A stretch of 64,000 nucleotides of DNA. Source: Malus domestica (Eukaryota; Streptophyta; Magnoliopsida; Rosales; Rosaceae). The notes under the pieces are model-generated. The model did no database searches, had not been told where the DNA came from, and saw nothing but the letters and a program-made list of their open reading frames with translations. Each line of letters opens with the position of its first letter. Position 1 is the stretch's first letter. Position numbers and translations under genes: made by a program. Shown one piece after another: positions 43,102 through 54,729 of this stretch. The stretch is from contig NC_091671.1 of the NCBI RefSeq assembly GCF_042453785.1, positions 32,999,001 through 33,063,000 on the forward strand, read 5' to 3'.

Positions 43102-44905
43102 ATGGCGGCATGGACAGCGACGGCCCGTCAAGCAGCGAATATGGCGTGGCTTTCCTCTCCCAAGTCGGCTTCCACCGCAAAATCTGCTTCCCTCGTCCAT
43201 CGGCGCGGTCTTGCCGGCGGCGGCGGTAATTCATTCAACTTTGATTCACCTCTTTTCGTTTCATCAATAGCTCCCCATTTAATCTTTTTCCTTACAACGT
43301 TTGCGTTTGGTTGCTCAGAAAGTGTGAGAAAATTAACATGTATGAATTCCTCTATTTTTTAGAACTATGCGTGTTTTTTTTTTCTTTTCCTGACCTGGAA
43401 TTCATATGGACTGCAGTCGAAGCGATAGTCTACGCTAAATTAATCTATACTACGGGCCACGGGGTTATCAACTTTAAGCCAGTGCCCATGTCGTGAAAGT
43501 TTTTGGAAAATCTAAATTATCCGGTCCACTGACTATCAGTGAATTGAATTGTTTACTTGATATTGTACTTGTTTTGACTGTGTTGCAGATCATCATGGAC
43601 CTCCGAAGGTGAACTTTTGGGAGGACCCAATGCACCCATCTAAATGGAAGGAAGAACATGTGAGTTTTATATCATGTTATTTTTACCCTTACGTGTTCCA
43701 TCTGTTCTGTCTTGTCCTTAATGGTTTTGTTGCGGTTCGCTGTTGAGACTATCGATTACTTATTTACTTGAGGAATGTCTTGTTTTGGCATGATCATTCT
43801 TGTGGTCATGTTACGCGCATTCTCTAGCCCCTTAGTTGTGCTTATTATGTTCCGAGGAAGATCCATGCAAAGTCAAAACTCCATGTTTTGTCAAGTTTAT
43901 AATCAATGGATAGCTCGCGGTTATATGTTTTTTAGCGTCAATCAAAAAGTTGCACCCCCAGGGTGAAATAGAAATCCGGAATGGACAGCTCTCAGTCCCT
44001 TTGTGATGTTGAGGAACGAATTACCGGTGCTATGTATGCACTATGCAGTGGTCCTAGATTCCACTCCGAAAAGGTGGTATGTCTGTGTGAGAAGGTTTGA
44101 ATGCTATTATTCAGGGTGTATATTGAGGCTCTAGTCCATATGATAATGTGGGAGAGAAGGAGATATGCTGGGGGATGTCGTTAAGTTGTCTGTTGAATTA
44201 CTCAGTAAAACGACACAAAATGATTTGGTTAAGTCCTCACACCAAAATAACTGGATTGCTCTCAACAACGTTGCATGCGAGCGCAAACTTATTGCTCATG
44301 ATAGTCAAAACTCTTAACATCTTATGGCTTTGCTTCACCTGGCTTTTTCTTTTTGGTCCCTTACAGTTTGTGCTCGTCTCTTTAGCTGGATGGGGGGCGG
44401 TTATATATGGGGGTTACAAGCTCTTCACAAAAGGCAAAGAGGACAAAAAGGAAGGGGTACTATGTCTATTTCATTTTCATGTCATGATCTCATGAAACTA
44501 AATAATCAATGTGTTAAGTGCTTTCTCATACTCTATTACATGGTTGTATCCAGTATTTACTGTCTTGGGGCCGCATGTGCACCGTCAATTCTTAACTCTT
44601 GCATTATAGGTTATAGTATAAATGCAATGCAGGAAGCTCTATTCGCCGTTGAGAACTTGGCCACCAAAAATGATTTGAGTTGTATGAGTTGGGTGGATTG
44701 TTTTTGTACGCTATCTATACGGTGTCTTGATGCACGTTTCACCTACTAGAGGTGTTTTCTTTTGTTCATATCAAAGCATTGATTGGTTGTAGCTCTTGTT
44801 GTATGACTTGCATATTTCTGAAACTTTGAAGTAACTGTGCACTAGATGAAGTTTTCCTTATCTGCTTCCCTTTTCTTGCAGAGAGTTGAAGAACGGCCAC
44901 ACTAA
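43102..44905 (+). CDS. Small membrane protein with organelle-type presequence, 102 aa, 4 exons
   Basis: Exons are 43102-43225, 43589-43659, 44367-44456 and 44882-44905. All introns are GT-AG and the frame is continuous. Residues 1-41 are Ala/Ser/Arg-rich with no acidic residue (MAAWTATARQAANMAWLSSP...), typical of a mitochondrial presequence. Residues 42-65 are DHHGPPKVNFWEDPMHPSKW plus KEEH, followed by one membrane helix (FVLVSLAGWGAVIYGGYKLF) and a charged tail (TKGKEDKKEGRVEERPH). It resembles the small accessory subunits of plant mitochondrial complex I (an ESSS/NDUFB11-like protein is my best guess), but I cannot confirm which one. The short N-terminal and C-terminal exons are normal for such genes. 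It converges on the gene at 45687-47743. Confidence 0.8.
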
Positions 44906-45686
44906 ACTTTCGGGGGACCTGAATATATGTGCAAATAAATAAACCGTGTCCTTGGCGTCGGAATATTTTACAATGAGGATGCAATTTCTGATGTTACAAG
45001 ACACCGTACCTTTTTAGGCAGTTTCTGTTGTACATGGCAACTTTGTAACTACACGGTGCCTGTTCACTTTATCAAACGTTGGTTTTGCTTATAGTGGATA
45101 TGTTCCTCCCGACGCACCCAAGTTTGAATCCTCCTCCACACCTCATAACACTGAATGGGAAATTTTTTTATCTCATAGCCTTATATGAAGGAAAGTTGAG
45201 TGAGCAATTGCGAAAACTTAGAACAAACTCAATTGGTTCCGCGTGCTTCATCAAGCACAAGGCCAATGCAAAAGAATGCATGAAGAAAATGAACAATTCG
45301 CGTCCGTAAATAATATACAACGCACGAAGCAAAATGTTCTTTCGAAGCTTTCTCAATACAACTATTGTGTTGTCTATTCTATATGTGCTATTTTCCATTA
45401 TCTACGAGTAACCAAATCATTTCGAAACATAAGTAGTTTTTCTTCCAAGCAACCTCAGTCTGCATCTTTTACTTCTGCTTCGATATCAACGACTGCCTTC
45501 GAAGAATCCTTCCCTGTAACCAGTGTCAACGCTCAGAAAACATATCGATTGGACGCACACACTGATTAAATAAGCCCTACGACTTATGGATTCATCGATG
45601 CTTATGAGTCGGTTTATACCCTTCGCCCTTAATGCAGATAAAAACGAAAGCAATGGTGACATGAAAAATGCAGACGTTAACAATCA

Positions 45687-47743
45687 TCAAATGCAGGCTC
45701 TCAACATATGATCGGGAAGAGAAAAATGGCGACAGGGGTTTGAGGGATAACCTCTTGTGGAACGGGTGAAGTCGTTGAATGCCTGCCCAAATGTTGTAGA
45801 TTGTTTGGAGAATTTTATAGGGTCCATTACAAACTTGTCGTCCACCACTGAAATTAAAGCACATCTTCGCACATGAGGCAACATCAACACTACTTTCCCA
45901 TCAAATACCAAAACAAAATCATTCCTACTAGTTACGACACCGTAGTGAAATGGCATTTCTCTACTGATAGGATAAAGCAGCATGAGGAATTTTTGGAACT
46001 AAAAAAAAACACAAACCCAAAATTTTTGACCACTACTCAGAAAACAGGGGTTCATCAACACGAAAAAAACTCATGTAATATAGTCAGTAATGGTAACGTA
46101 AGTATAAGATCTGCAGAGTGCAGAAAGCTAAGAGGGAAGAAGCTGCAAGTATAATTTGGAACTCAGAAAAGCAAGAAACCAAAATATGAGAATGTACCTG
46201 AGAAAGGTTGACTACAGTAGGGGCACAGCTGCAAATCATCATTTAAAGTAGACCTGCAAAAAATCATATCATTACCCAAGATAGGCCAACTTTCATTCAT
46301 AACAATCCTTAGAAACTAGAGCATAACAATTCGATATAGGTATCCATAAGTTAGCTTGACATTATAACAGATTTCAACTCGTCTTACTTGAAAATCTGGA
46401 AAGCGTTTCCACAGTTTGGACACTGCAAGTACATAAACAAAAGCAATCATTCCAGGCACAGGACTGCAGAGTAAGAATCTAAATGTAACATTGGAAAAAA
46501 ATCACCCTCAGGATGTTACTCGAAATAAACTTGATTAAGAGTCGATAACATTTGAGTGGAGTGTTCACTAATTTTTGTACGAACAAGTATCTCCCAGACC
46601 CTGCGTAAAGCGGGAGCCTTGTGCACTGGGTACGAATTATTCTGCATGTAAAATGCATTCCTCTGATACTTCTCCCAAAGGGAAGAATGAGCTGATTACG
46701 ATTTATGACACACTAGACTTTTGCATTTGAATCCTTCAAAACCATGTATCCAAATTATCTACTTATAAAGCACCTGCGATACAGTTATTTGAGATCAAGA
46801 CATCTAATACTGCAAATATTCTCAACTCCTAATGAACCAAAATCACAGAGCTTTTCGGTAAACCATCCATTCTTCATAAATCACCCAAATTAAAGGATCA
46901 CTAGATTGAAACTTAACTCCCAACACATGCCAAAACATTATGTAAGACCAACATATCTAGCAGACAAAACTAATATAAACAAAAGGTATTAGCTCCCTAT
47001 CCTGAATTACTAGTCAATGTTTGCAAATGCATAGAGGGAAATGATCAAGTTGAGAACATGAAAATTAAAGCAACAATTGAGTTGAGATTTTCCGGCGAAA
47101 CCCAACAACAGAAATTCGATACGCGGTCGAAGAAAACTTAAAAGTTGAAGTTGGCTTACACTGTCTTGAACCATATCCCGCCCTGCCCACCACAGAAAAG
47201 CACCCACACCAACAATTGGTACAAGCACTGCTATCAGCTGCATATCAAAACCCATCGATTTCATTAGACATACACAAAACAGTAGTAACATACCCAGAAA
47301 TCTTCAGAAATGTTAGAGAGAGAGAGAGAGAGTACCCAAATGGAAACAATTGCATCCAAAAGCCAGCGAAGCTGCCCAGTAAACGAAAGATAAGTCAATC
47401 CAATAGCCACAGCCAAATTACCCAGAAGTCTAGCAGTGGCTCCGTCATCCTTCCCACCACCACCACCACCGCCGCCTCCGCCACCATTAAACCCACCAAA
47501 CCCCTGATTCAACCTCACCACGACCACCCTTTTCTTGTTCTTGTTCCTCTTCCACCCTTCATCTTCCACCAAAATCCCATCCCCGTCCCAATAAGCCTGC
47601 AACCTGAACTTGCTCTGCTTCAAAAACCCAATCTTTGTCCTCGATAAAGGAAAATATTTGATGGGTTTCTTGCTTATCTCATTGTGCAAACTGCTCAGCC
47701 TGTAAGCTAAGGAACTGATGGAGATTTGAGCGACGGTTGCCAT
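45687..47743 (-). CDS. Plastid-type membrane protein with C-terminal zinc ribbon, 245 aa, 5 exons
   Basis: Minus-strand exons are 47743-47336, 47237-47160, 46422-46388, 46253-46198 and 45847-45687, all GT-AG with matching phases. Residues 1-60 are Ser/Arg/Lys-rich and look like a chloroplast transit peptide. A poly-Gly run of about 11 precedes a hydrophobic segment (LLGNLAVAIGLTYLSF); a second membrane helix is in exon 2 (LIAVLVPIVGVGAFLWWAG). Exons 3-4 give CPNCGNAFQIF and LQLCPYCSQPF, two CxxC pairs about 18 residues apart forming a zinc ribbon. The C-terminus has FSKQSTTFGQAFNDFTR. Homologues are plant-specific as far as I know, and I cannot give a biochemical role. The gene is expected to be functional. 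Confidence 0.8.
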
Positions 47744-47749
47744 GGAAAA

Positions 47750-48028
47750 GATTGGAAGCTCTTAAGAACAAAACGACCCAATATCCTAAATCTCAGGATT
47801 CAAACATTTCATGGTGGGATTTGGCTTGAGTGAGAGGGGAAAAGATAATTTCTCTTTGGATTTGGCTTTTCTACTTTCTCGTGTGTCGATTTGGTTTTTC
47901 TACGTTCAGCACTGCACCAACTTAATCTGACGATTTTGGTATTTACTACGGATATGTGACTAACAATCATGCAGTTTCGGATGTGACTCGTGGACGGTGG
48001 TTTAAAAATGATCTCTACACACTATTAA
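47750..48028. promoter_or_regulatory. Upstream region of the zinc-ribbon gene
   Basis: 5' flank of the minus-strand gene at 47743. No definite TATA box was identified and nothing else recognised. Confidence 0.3.
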
Positions 48029-48178
48029 GAAAACTAATGAAAATGGTTTGAAAACTTTGAGTTTTAATGATAAGGACAAAATAAAGGATGAAGTGAATAG
48101 TACAGGATTGACTTTTTAGTGTAAAAATGTGGTTTTTCGTTAAAATGAACAGTACCGGGTGCTTTTCGTTAAAGTTCC
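48029..48178. mobile_element. MITE-like short repeat, copy C
   Basis: The best preserved of the three copies: GAAAACTAATGAAAATGGTT, GAAAACTTTGAGTTTTAATG, AAGGACAAAATAAAGGATGA, GGATTGACTTTTTAGTGTAA, GGTTTTTCGTTAAAATGAAC, right end TTTTCGTTAAAGTTCC. Confidence 0.7.
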
Positions 48179-48179
48179 A

Positions 48180-49134
48180 TTTTTATTATCACATAGCTGT
48201 TCTTTCTAGTATTATCTTATCTCTTCTATTCTAAAGCCATATTTTTATGTTTTGGGATGTAAATATAACACATAACGCGACAATCAAAAATGTTCCACGA
48301 GCACGACAAAGGATATTCGAAAGCTTCCTTTTGTTTAAATTGTCATATTGCACTCCCATTTTATAAAAACGTAATAAAAAAAGAAAATTATTATTAGCAT
48401 TCTGAAAATCTCATTTTGCAGTATTCATAAGTGTATTTTTCTTTTTAAATATAGAAAATTTGAAGTTTAAAATTAGAATTTTAAAGGACAAATAACAAGT
48501 CTCTAACAAAATTGTAAATAATTTGTATGCATAATAACAAAGATGGACTCGATGCTGGTTGCTGAGTATGGGTGCCTGGTTGTGAGAATTCTCAATCTTT
48601 ATTCTCAACTTTCAGACCAAGTGCTGGATTATTACAGCTGGAGACGGATGAATGGAGGGATTCATTCGTATTAGCACGGCGATCTTGTATGGACAGATTC
48701 AATCGTATTAGAGCTTGCTTACTGTGGAATGTTGAATTGGGTTGGATCCGTTCATGATGAACAACATCAGCAACACCGGCAGAGGTACTAGGAGCAGCAA
48801 TGACGATGATACCATTGATTATTACAAATGCCGTCTCATTGTGCTGCCGTGGGGATGCCTTCAGATGTCGCCTGATTACAGTCGAACACCGAGCACAAAG
48901 CATATTAAAAGGTCAAGCTAGGTCAACTGTGGCCGTTTGGTTGCAGAGAAAAACGCTTGCTTCTTCCGCTGCGAAATTTTCTTGCGTTTCTGGAGAGCTA
49001 TGAGAAAATACGCAACTGGTTTGTTGGCTGGTCGGATTGAGAGGCTTGGGGGTTGGAGCTCTTTGAACTTTAATGATTGCAGAAATAGAGCTCAGATTAC
49101 ACAATATCTTATGTATTCCGCTTATACATCAACA
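48180..49134. other. Non-coding stretch upstream of the tRNA gene
   Basis: AT-rich to 48540, then moderately GC-rich with short overlapping frames on both strands (for example 48937-49335, minus 48903-48592). I see no conserved motif and no coherent exon. It might be decayed gene sequence. Confidence 0.35.
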
Positions 49135-49139
49135 GCGGG

Positions 49140-49182
<43 letters not shown>

Positions 49183-49207
49183 AGGTGTTCGATCCACCTT
49201 CACCGCA
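49135..49207 (+). tRNA. tRNA-Phe (GAA)
   Basis: 73 nt, full cloverleaf: acceptor GCGGGGA/TCACCGC plus A; D stem GCTC/GAGC; anticodon stem TCAGA/TCTGA with loop CTGAAGA (anticodon GAA); T stem AGGTG/CACCT with loop TTCGATC. CCA is not encoded and there is no intron. A CAACA motif just upstream and a T-run at about 49221-49230 fit a Pol III nuclear gene. The T stem differs from the common plant GCGTG/CACGC by paired changes that keep base pairing. Confidence 0.96.
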
Positions 49208-49220
49208 TTTCGTCATCTTT

Positions 49221-49231
49221 CAATTTTTTTT
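49221..49231 (+). terminator. Pol III terminator of tRNA-Phe
   Basis: Nine or more Ts about 14-24 bases after the tRNA 3' end. Confidence 0.75.
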
Positions 49232-49234
49232 TCT

Positions 49235-50060
49235 TCTGTAGAAGCTCCGAGTGCGACCCATCAAACCATAATAAACCATACCCCAACCACTCATGCAAAG
49301 GTTATCACGGTGGTGGTGGTGGTGGTGTGACATAGAGAGGATATGGTGGGGTTAGAGACAAAATGGGATAAGAGGGATCAAGATTTTGTGTTCAGAGCCC
49401 GCGAACTAAGAAATCTAAACCACTCAGTTTCAATCATACGACCCCTACTAACCCATCCCACTAGTCCACTTCAAAAACCCAAAAACTAAAATGGTCTAGA
49501 TCTCTCTCTTTTGAACAGTCCAGATCTCTAGTCTGTAACTCCCAACACCGATTTCCAGAATGGATCTCAATGCAAAGAAGAGGGGTGCGGTGTTTTGGCG
49601 TTTTATGATAGGGTTTTTAAAGAGAAGAGTGAGTTAGAGATGGGGTGCAAGAGGGCGGCAAACACTGCGTCACAGCCAGAGCTCATGAATCTCTGAAAGT
49701 AGGACAGAGGTGCACATTTTACAAATGAGTTGTAATTTGGCAAGAAAAAGTAGCAAAGCTAACAAATTTCCTAATATCATTAGTGAAACTTGTCAATTCA
49801 GCATTCATTCTTGAACATGATTGCATTGTATTCAAAGTTCATTTGACGATTTATGTATAAATATGTTCAGTGAATTGTAGAGTTTTCAAATTTTAAGTAT
49901 GTAAGTGCCTCATTAAAGTGAGTCATTTCAACATATTCTGCAACATATAGGTATTTTGTGCCTTATGATATGCTGGGATGTCCCTTATAAAGTGAGTTAA
50001 TTTCCAAATTAAACTTTGAGATGTGCCTTGTGATATGTTGGGGTGCAGGAACACAAAGTT
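49235..50060. other. Non-coding stretch
   Basis: A short (GGT)n run is at 49310-49327. No gene recognised. Confidence 0.45.
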
Positions 50061-50061
50061 A

Positions 50062-50760
50062 TGGCAGGAGAGTGTCCAGCCACTTGAGGTGTGTGTATCT
50101 CGGGCTATTATGTGGTGGTAGGAATTCGTAAGGTCGTCATGTGTTACTTCAAATTGCGGTACTGGGACCTAGGTCATACCCAGGTGGGTTGCACCTCCCT
50201 CAGGACGCCTCAAAATGAACGTTGACGGCTCTTGGAATGCTGAAATAAAGGTCGCGGGTTTTGGGGCCGTTATCCGTGGCAGTGACATGGTGTTCGTGAC
50301 AGCGCATTGCGGAAGCTTTGAGGATGTTTTCTCTCCGCTCCAATCGGAGGCCATGGTGGTAAGGGCGGGTTTGCTTTGGGCAGTTGACAGGGGATTCTCT
50401 TCTCTTTTGGTTGAAACTGACTCTTTTTAGATTGTGGAGGCACTTATGGATCCTTGCCTCAATCTGTCCACCATTGAACAAATTGTAGAGGATTGTAAAG
50501 AGCTTCTAGCCACAGTCACTGAAGCTACTATTTCCCACCAAGCAAATGCTACCGCTCACTATCTCGCTAGGACTTGTCTATCTCTAAGTCATTGTTGTGA
50601 ATGGTTGGATTCCCTTCCAAGTATCATTGTTGATCTACTTGTTGAGGAATCTCATTCAAGTGTCTAGGAAATGGATGGAAACCAATGTACTGTGATTATG
50701 TTTTGCTGAAATGAAATATACTATCGTATCTTTTCAAAAAAAAAGAAAAAAGAAAAGAAC
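50062..50760 (+). mobile_element. 5'-truncated LINE tail: RNase H domain and poly(A)
   Basis: The plus-strand frame from 50215 reads MNVDGSWNAEIKVAGFGAVI, then SEAMVVRAGLLWAVDRGF and LLVETDSF, an in-frame TAG at 50428, IVEALMDP, and later NATAHYLARTCL. This is the plant LINE RNase H-like domain. It ends at 50665 and is followed by a short 3' UTR and an A-rich tail at 50737-50757. The upstream part (GGGCTATTATGTGGTGGTAG, CAGGTGGGTTGCACC) aligns with the LINE at 60548 around 61190-61265, so both belong to one family. Confidence 0.85.
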
Positions 50761-51161
50761 GTATGTTGTGTTCCAAATGCACAATACAAAGGCCAAAATT
50801 GTTAATATTTAACTACTTACCAAGGTACCCTTTCTTCAAGCTAAAAGTTCACTGATTTTCTTGCATCGATCCAAATCAAAGAACCAAATGGAGAAGAAAC
50901 TAATTTCCAAGATGCTACGTAGTATCTCGATTCCAGTAAGCCAAGCTGATAACTGTAGTAACAAAAATACGCAAAATTTAGTATAAGAATTATGAAACCA
51001 AGTAGTTTGATTTACTTTTGAAATTTAGAGGAGAATGATATTACGGTAATTAGATGCAAGAAACTCAAACGTTTAACACGATAACAAGGTAGCAGCAAAA
51101 TAGTTTGACATACCTTATAGTAGTTATAGTTGACTCATGTGTTTTTTTAGGAAGTTACTAA
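50761..51161. other. Non-coding stretch, nothing recognised
   Basis: AT-rich sequence with no gene, repeat boundary or RNA motif identified. Confidence 0.5.
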
Positions 51162-51169
51162 GTAGTAGC

Positions 51170-51670
51170 CAAGGTTCTAAAAAAACGTTAGACGCTAATC
51201 GGGCGGCAGGCTGGCGCCTAGCGCCTAGGTGCCTAGACGGGGTCTAGTGGGTGCCTAAGCGGCCTAGGCGGATTTAGGTAAATTCTTGTATATCTTGTAA
51301 ATAAGTGCATATTGACATTTATAAAAAATTATACTTGTATGAAATCTATGGATAAGATAATAAAAGAATGATAAAATGTAAAAAGAGTATCCAACAAGTC
51401 CAAAATTAAAAACACATTAAGCATATATGTCATAACCATAGTGAGGAGTAATGCAGGATGACACATGTGCAACAAGTTCACAATTTAAAACCACATAAAA
51501 TGAAACATAGGAGGAAAAAAAGGAAATTAGTAATGTAAGATACTTGCAAAGTTACAAAGCTGGGCATCAAACTCCTCTTCATCATATCCTTCCAAGACTA
51601 TCTTCGTGTCGGACTCAAACTCAACTTCTTGATCATCTCATTCTTCTTCTTCCGTGTCCTCATTCGATAT

Positions 51671-51702
<32 letters not shown>

Positions 51703-51995
51703 CAGTTTTAGAACTCCCCCTAGGCTCTAGGGAACTACCTACCTCCGATGTCTCTATAATTCCTGAGCCAAGCTTAAGTTCTTCATCACCACTTTCCACA
51801 ATCCATCCTTGAGCCATACTAGCTTCACTTGCAAGTAGTATGTCGACTTAGATAGGATTTTTTTTTTAAATTTCAAAAAAAAAAAAAAAAAAAAAACTGC
51901 CTAGTCGCCTAGCACAGCCTAGGCCGCTTAGAGCCCAACCGATTTGCAAGAAAACACCTCGGGTCACCACCGCCTAGGCCTTTTTTAGAACACTG
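51170..51995. mobile_element. hAT-type non-autonomous element, 826 bp, 8 bp target duplication
   Basis: GTAGTAGC at 51162-51169 and 51996-52003 flanks the element. Ends are CAAGGTTCTAAAAAA and, reverse complemented, CAGTGTTCTAAAAAA. Subterminal GCGCCTAGGTGCCTAG-like repeats are present at both sides. The minus strand holds an acidic protein-like remnant around 51540-51830 (frame interrupted), possibly a transposase C-terminal leftover. The 8 bp duplication and CA(A/G)NGTTC-type end fit hAT. Confidence 0.88.
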
Positions 51996-52193
51996 GTAGT
52001 AGCTATAATACTTATTATTAAATAATAGTTATAGCTGAGCCTAGTTGCGTGAACTTGTAATTGGCCGAAATATTAAAGTGTTGATTGTATGAGGAAGTTC
52101 AGCTTGACCCTAAATCCACAGGACGCTCCCTACAGACCATGAATAGGTAGCAAGTAATAGTTGTAACACTTGTTACTAAGTAATAGTAACAAA

Positions 52194-53363
52194 GGTTTTT
52201 ATCACAAATGATCCCTGAAATTGACGCACACCATCAAGATGGTCCTTGAAATTGACCCACACTATCAATATGGTCGCTGAAATTGAAAATCAATCAATGT
52301 AGTTCTTGAAAATACGTGTCGCAAATCAAAATGATCATTTCGCCACAAATCTGTAAAAATATTTTGTTATGTGCTGATGTGGGTTTGTGGATTTAATTAT
52401 TAATTAAAAAAGTTGTCTAAATACTTTTTTGCACAATGGAATTTTTTTTTCTTATAGTAGGGTCTACTTTGAAGAGAGCTCCCTTCCATAAATTCTCAAA
52501 GGCATAAGGTTTAACCAAGGCCTAACAGGGGTGGGGAAATAGTTTTCAACCAACAATGGATGCACCTCAGTTGTAACCTCATTATCTCAAGGCAAACCTC
52601 ATTGTTCTTTGCATCACCAGACCACTAGAGAAGCACCGAACAAGCTCTCCAAGATTAAGGTTGTGAGAGTGATGATCACCTAAATGTTAATGATGATGTC
52701 CCATAAGTCGTTGCCAATGGGCCAAGCCGTCACCAAATGTGATCTCGATCTAGGCCAAGCCGATCCAGGTTCAATTTGGTGAAGAGCGTCGAAGTGTGTA
52801 AATATGAGTGTATTGAGATTTTTTTTAGAGAATAGAGAGCGAATGGGGTGTAGAAATGTAGACTAAGATCGGAGGTGATTGCAGGACTGGGTTTTTGGGT
52901 TGACAATTTTTTTTGATTAACCATTAAATTATTAAGCCTATTTGTAATTTTTTTTTAAATTTAATTAGACTTTGTGACCTATTTATGTGTCACATCATCA
53001 CATAACAAAATTTTTGACAGAATTGTCATAGAAGGACTATCTTAATTTGAGATACTTACTTGGGGGACTACATTAATCAATTTTCAATTTCATGGACCAT
53101 TTTGATGTCGCGGGTCAATTTCATAGACCATTTTGATGTCATGGGTCAATTTCAATGATCATTTGTGAGAAAAAAAAAAAAAAAACTTACAGGATCCATA
53201 TATGTGCCACATCATCACTTAACAAATTTTTTAACAAAATTGTGACGGAAAGATCACATTGATTTACGACATCTATTTTCAGCGACTACATTGATTGATT
53301 TTTAATTTCAGGAACCATCTTAATGATGATGTTCAATTTTAAAGACCATTTGTGATAAAAACC
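52194..53363. mobile_element. Element with long imperfect TIRs, 1.17 kb
   Basis: The left end GGTTTTTATCACAAATGATC...CACCATCAAGATGGTCC pairs over about 60 bp with the reverse complement of the right end GGTTTTTATCACAAATGGTC...CATCATTAAGATGGTTCC. A second, internal copy of the right-end type sequence lies at about 53030-53170 (GACTACATTAATCAATTTTC ... ATGATCATTTGTGAGAAAAA). The interior is non-coding. No clean target duplication was found. Confidence 0.75.
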
Positions 53364-53364
53364 C

Positions 53365-54637
53365 TACAAAATAATAGTTACTGTGTGACAATAGCAAAAT
53401 CGAAATTATGGAACATAGGAAACAATTCTTTTACATATATAAAATGGTGTAACCTTTGTCCATATTCCAACACTTGGTGCTAAAATCTATTAAGGTAACA
53501 CTCCTTTATTTTACTTTAGACGGCCAACCTAGTATATTAGGTACGGACATATTTTCTTTGCATTTTCTCAGTTGGTTAATGACTATTTTTTTTTTCACTT
53601 TGAAATTCTTCGTTGGCATTGATAACCATGTTATTTCTTGCTTAGTATTCTATGTTTGCAATTATATTCGAATTTTAATTAGAAGTGCTCAATCACAAAG
53701 TACTACTAAGTAAAAGTCACACGTGATGAGAAATGATTGAGAGATTTTCAATCTTTATTTCTTTATCACATTTCTCATTTTCTTTAGATTTAATTAACAT
53801 GTATAGAACTTAGTTGCGTATCGAGTGTATTATTTAGTACGAAGTAGACGAGTGAATCCTCTTTTCATTTGTCCATTAATACATATTTTGAAAAATGTGT
53901 AAATTTGTTGTACTATTCTGACCGTAAAAGCAAATATTGGCCAGTCTTACATGTTGTGTTTTATTCCCAAATTTGAATTTAATTATAATTCTATATATGT
54001 GAAAGGGGCTCTAGTTCTCATCTCCATTCATGTATTGAGCTCTTGAGAATCAATTATCCCCAACTGAGTACTTCATTTCAAGCAATTCCTCACAACCCAT
54101 AAACAGTATGTTTTCAGATTCTCGTATTGAGACATTGATCATCTTCACATACAAATTGAACAGCAAATTCACATATATGAATCTCGACCCTCATAACCCA
54201 TATTAACTCACTGTTAATATCACTCAGAGCGACAGTACGAACTACAATTAATCTAAATCCGAGTTCTAATTCCCCAATTTTGTACTCATAATTTAATTCA
54301 CAAGAAGGTGCAAAATATAGTAGTTGCAATTTTCGGGAATTGGAAGTGAAGGGCGACTCACCTGGTTGGACCGAGTTGAATCGGAAACAGGAAAATTTAG
54401 CAGGATTTTGCTTGTCAAGTAGGAGTTAGGGTTTTTTTATGCAAGCATACGAAATGGAAACGACGAGTTAACCGAATGGGGGGATTGGAGGGAAATGAAG
54501 GGGCGCTGGGCTTTGACATTGATAATCGATGCTGGACATGCTAAAGAGTAGGTCCAGTAACAAATCGTCTGGGCCTTAAGTAGTGAAGTGGCCTACTATA
54601 TTTTTTTCTTTCAATAACAGACTGGAGAGAGGAATCC
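53365..54637. other. AT-rich non-coding stretch
   Basis: No gene-like frame is present. Open frames near 53456-53713 and minus 54329-54114 are short and without recognisable motifs. Confidence 0.45.
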
Positions 54638-54649
54638 AACTTCATACCT

Positions 54650-54724
54650 AGTTCTTTCCGGCATCTGGAAGATGTGGATAACCGTGGCTTGCCACAGGTT
54701 GTCCCCTTTAAAAAAAAAAAAAAA
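54650..54724 (+). mobile_element. 75 bp retroposed fragment with poly(A) and 12 bp target duplication
   Basis: AACTTCATACCT occurs at 54638-54649 and 54725-54736. Between them lies a short insert ending GGTTGTCCCCTTT plus a run of As. Direct repeats flanking a sequence with a poly(A) end are the signature of LINE-driven retroposition. The source is not identified. Confidence 0.8.
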
Positions 54725-54729
54725 AACTT

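Noticed and set aside
45873..46154. Plus-strand frame of 93 codons
   Set aside because: Antisense to exon 4 and an intron of the zinc-ribbon gene; no motif.
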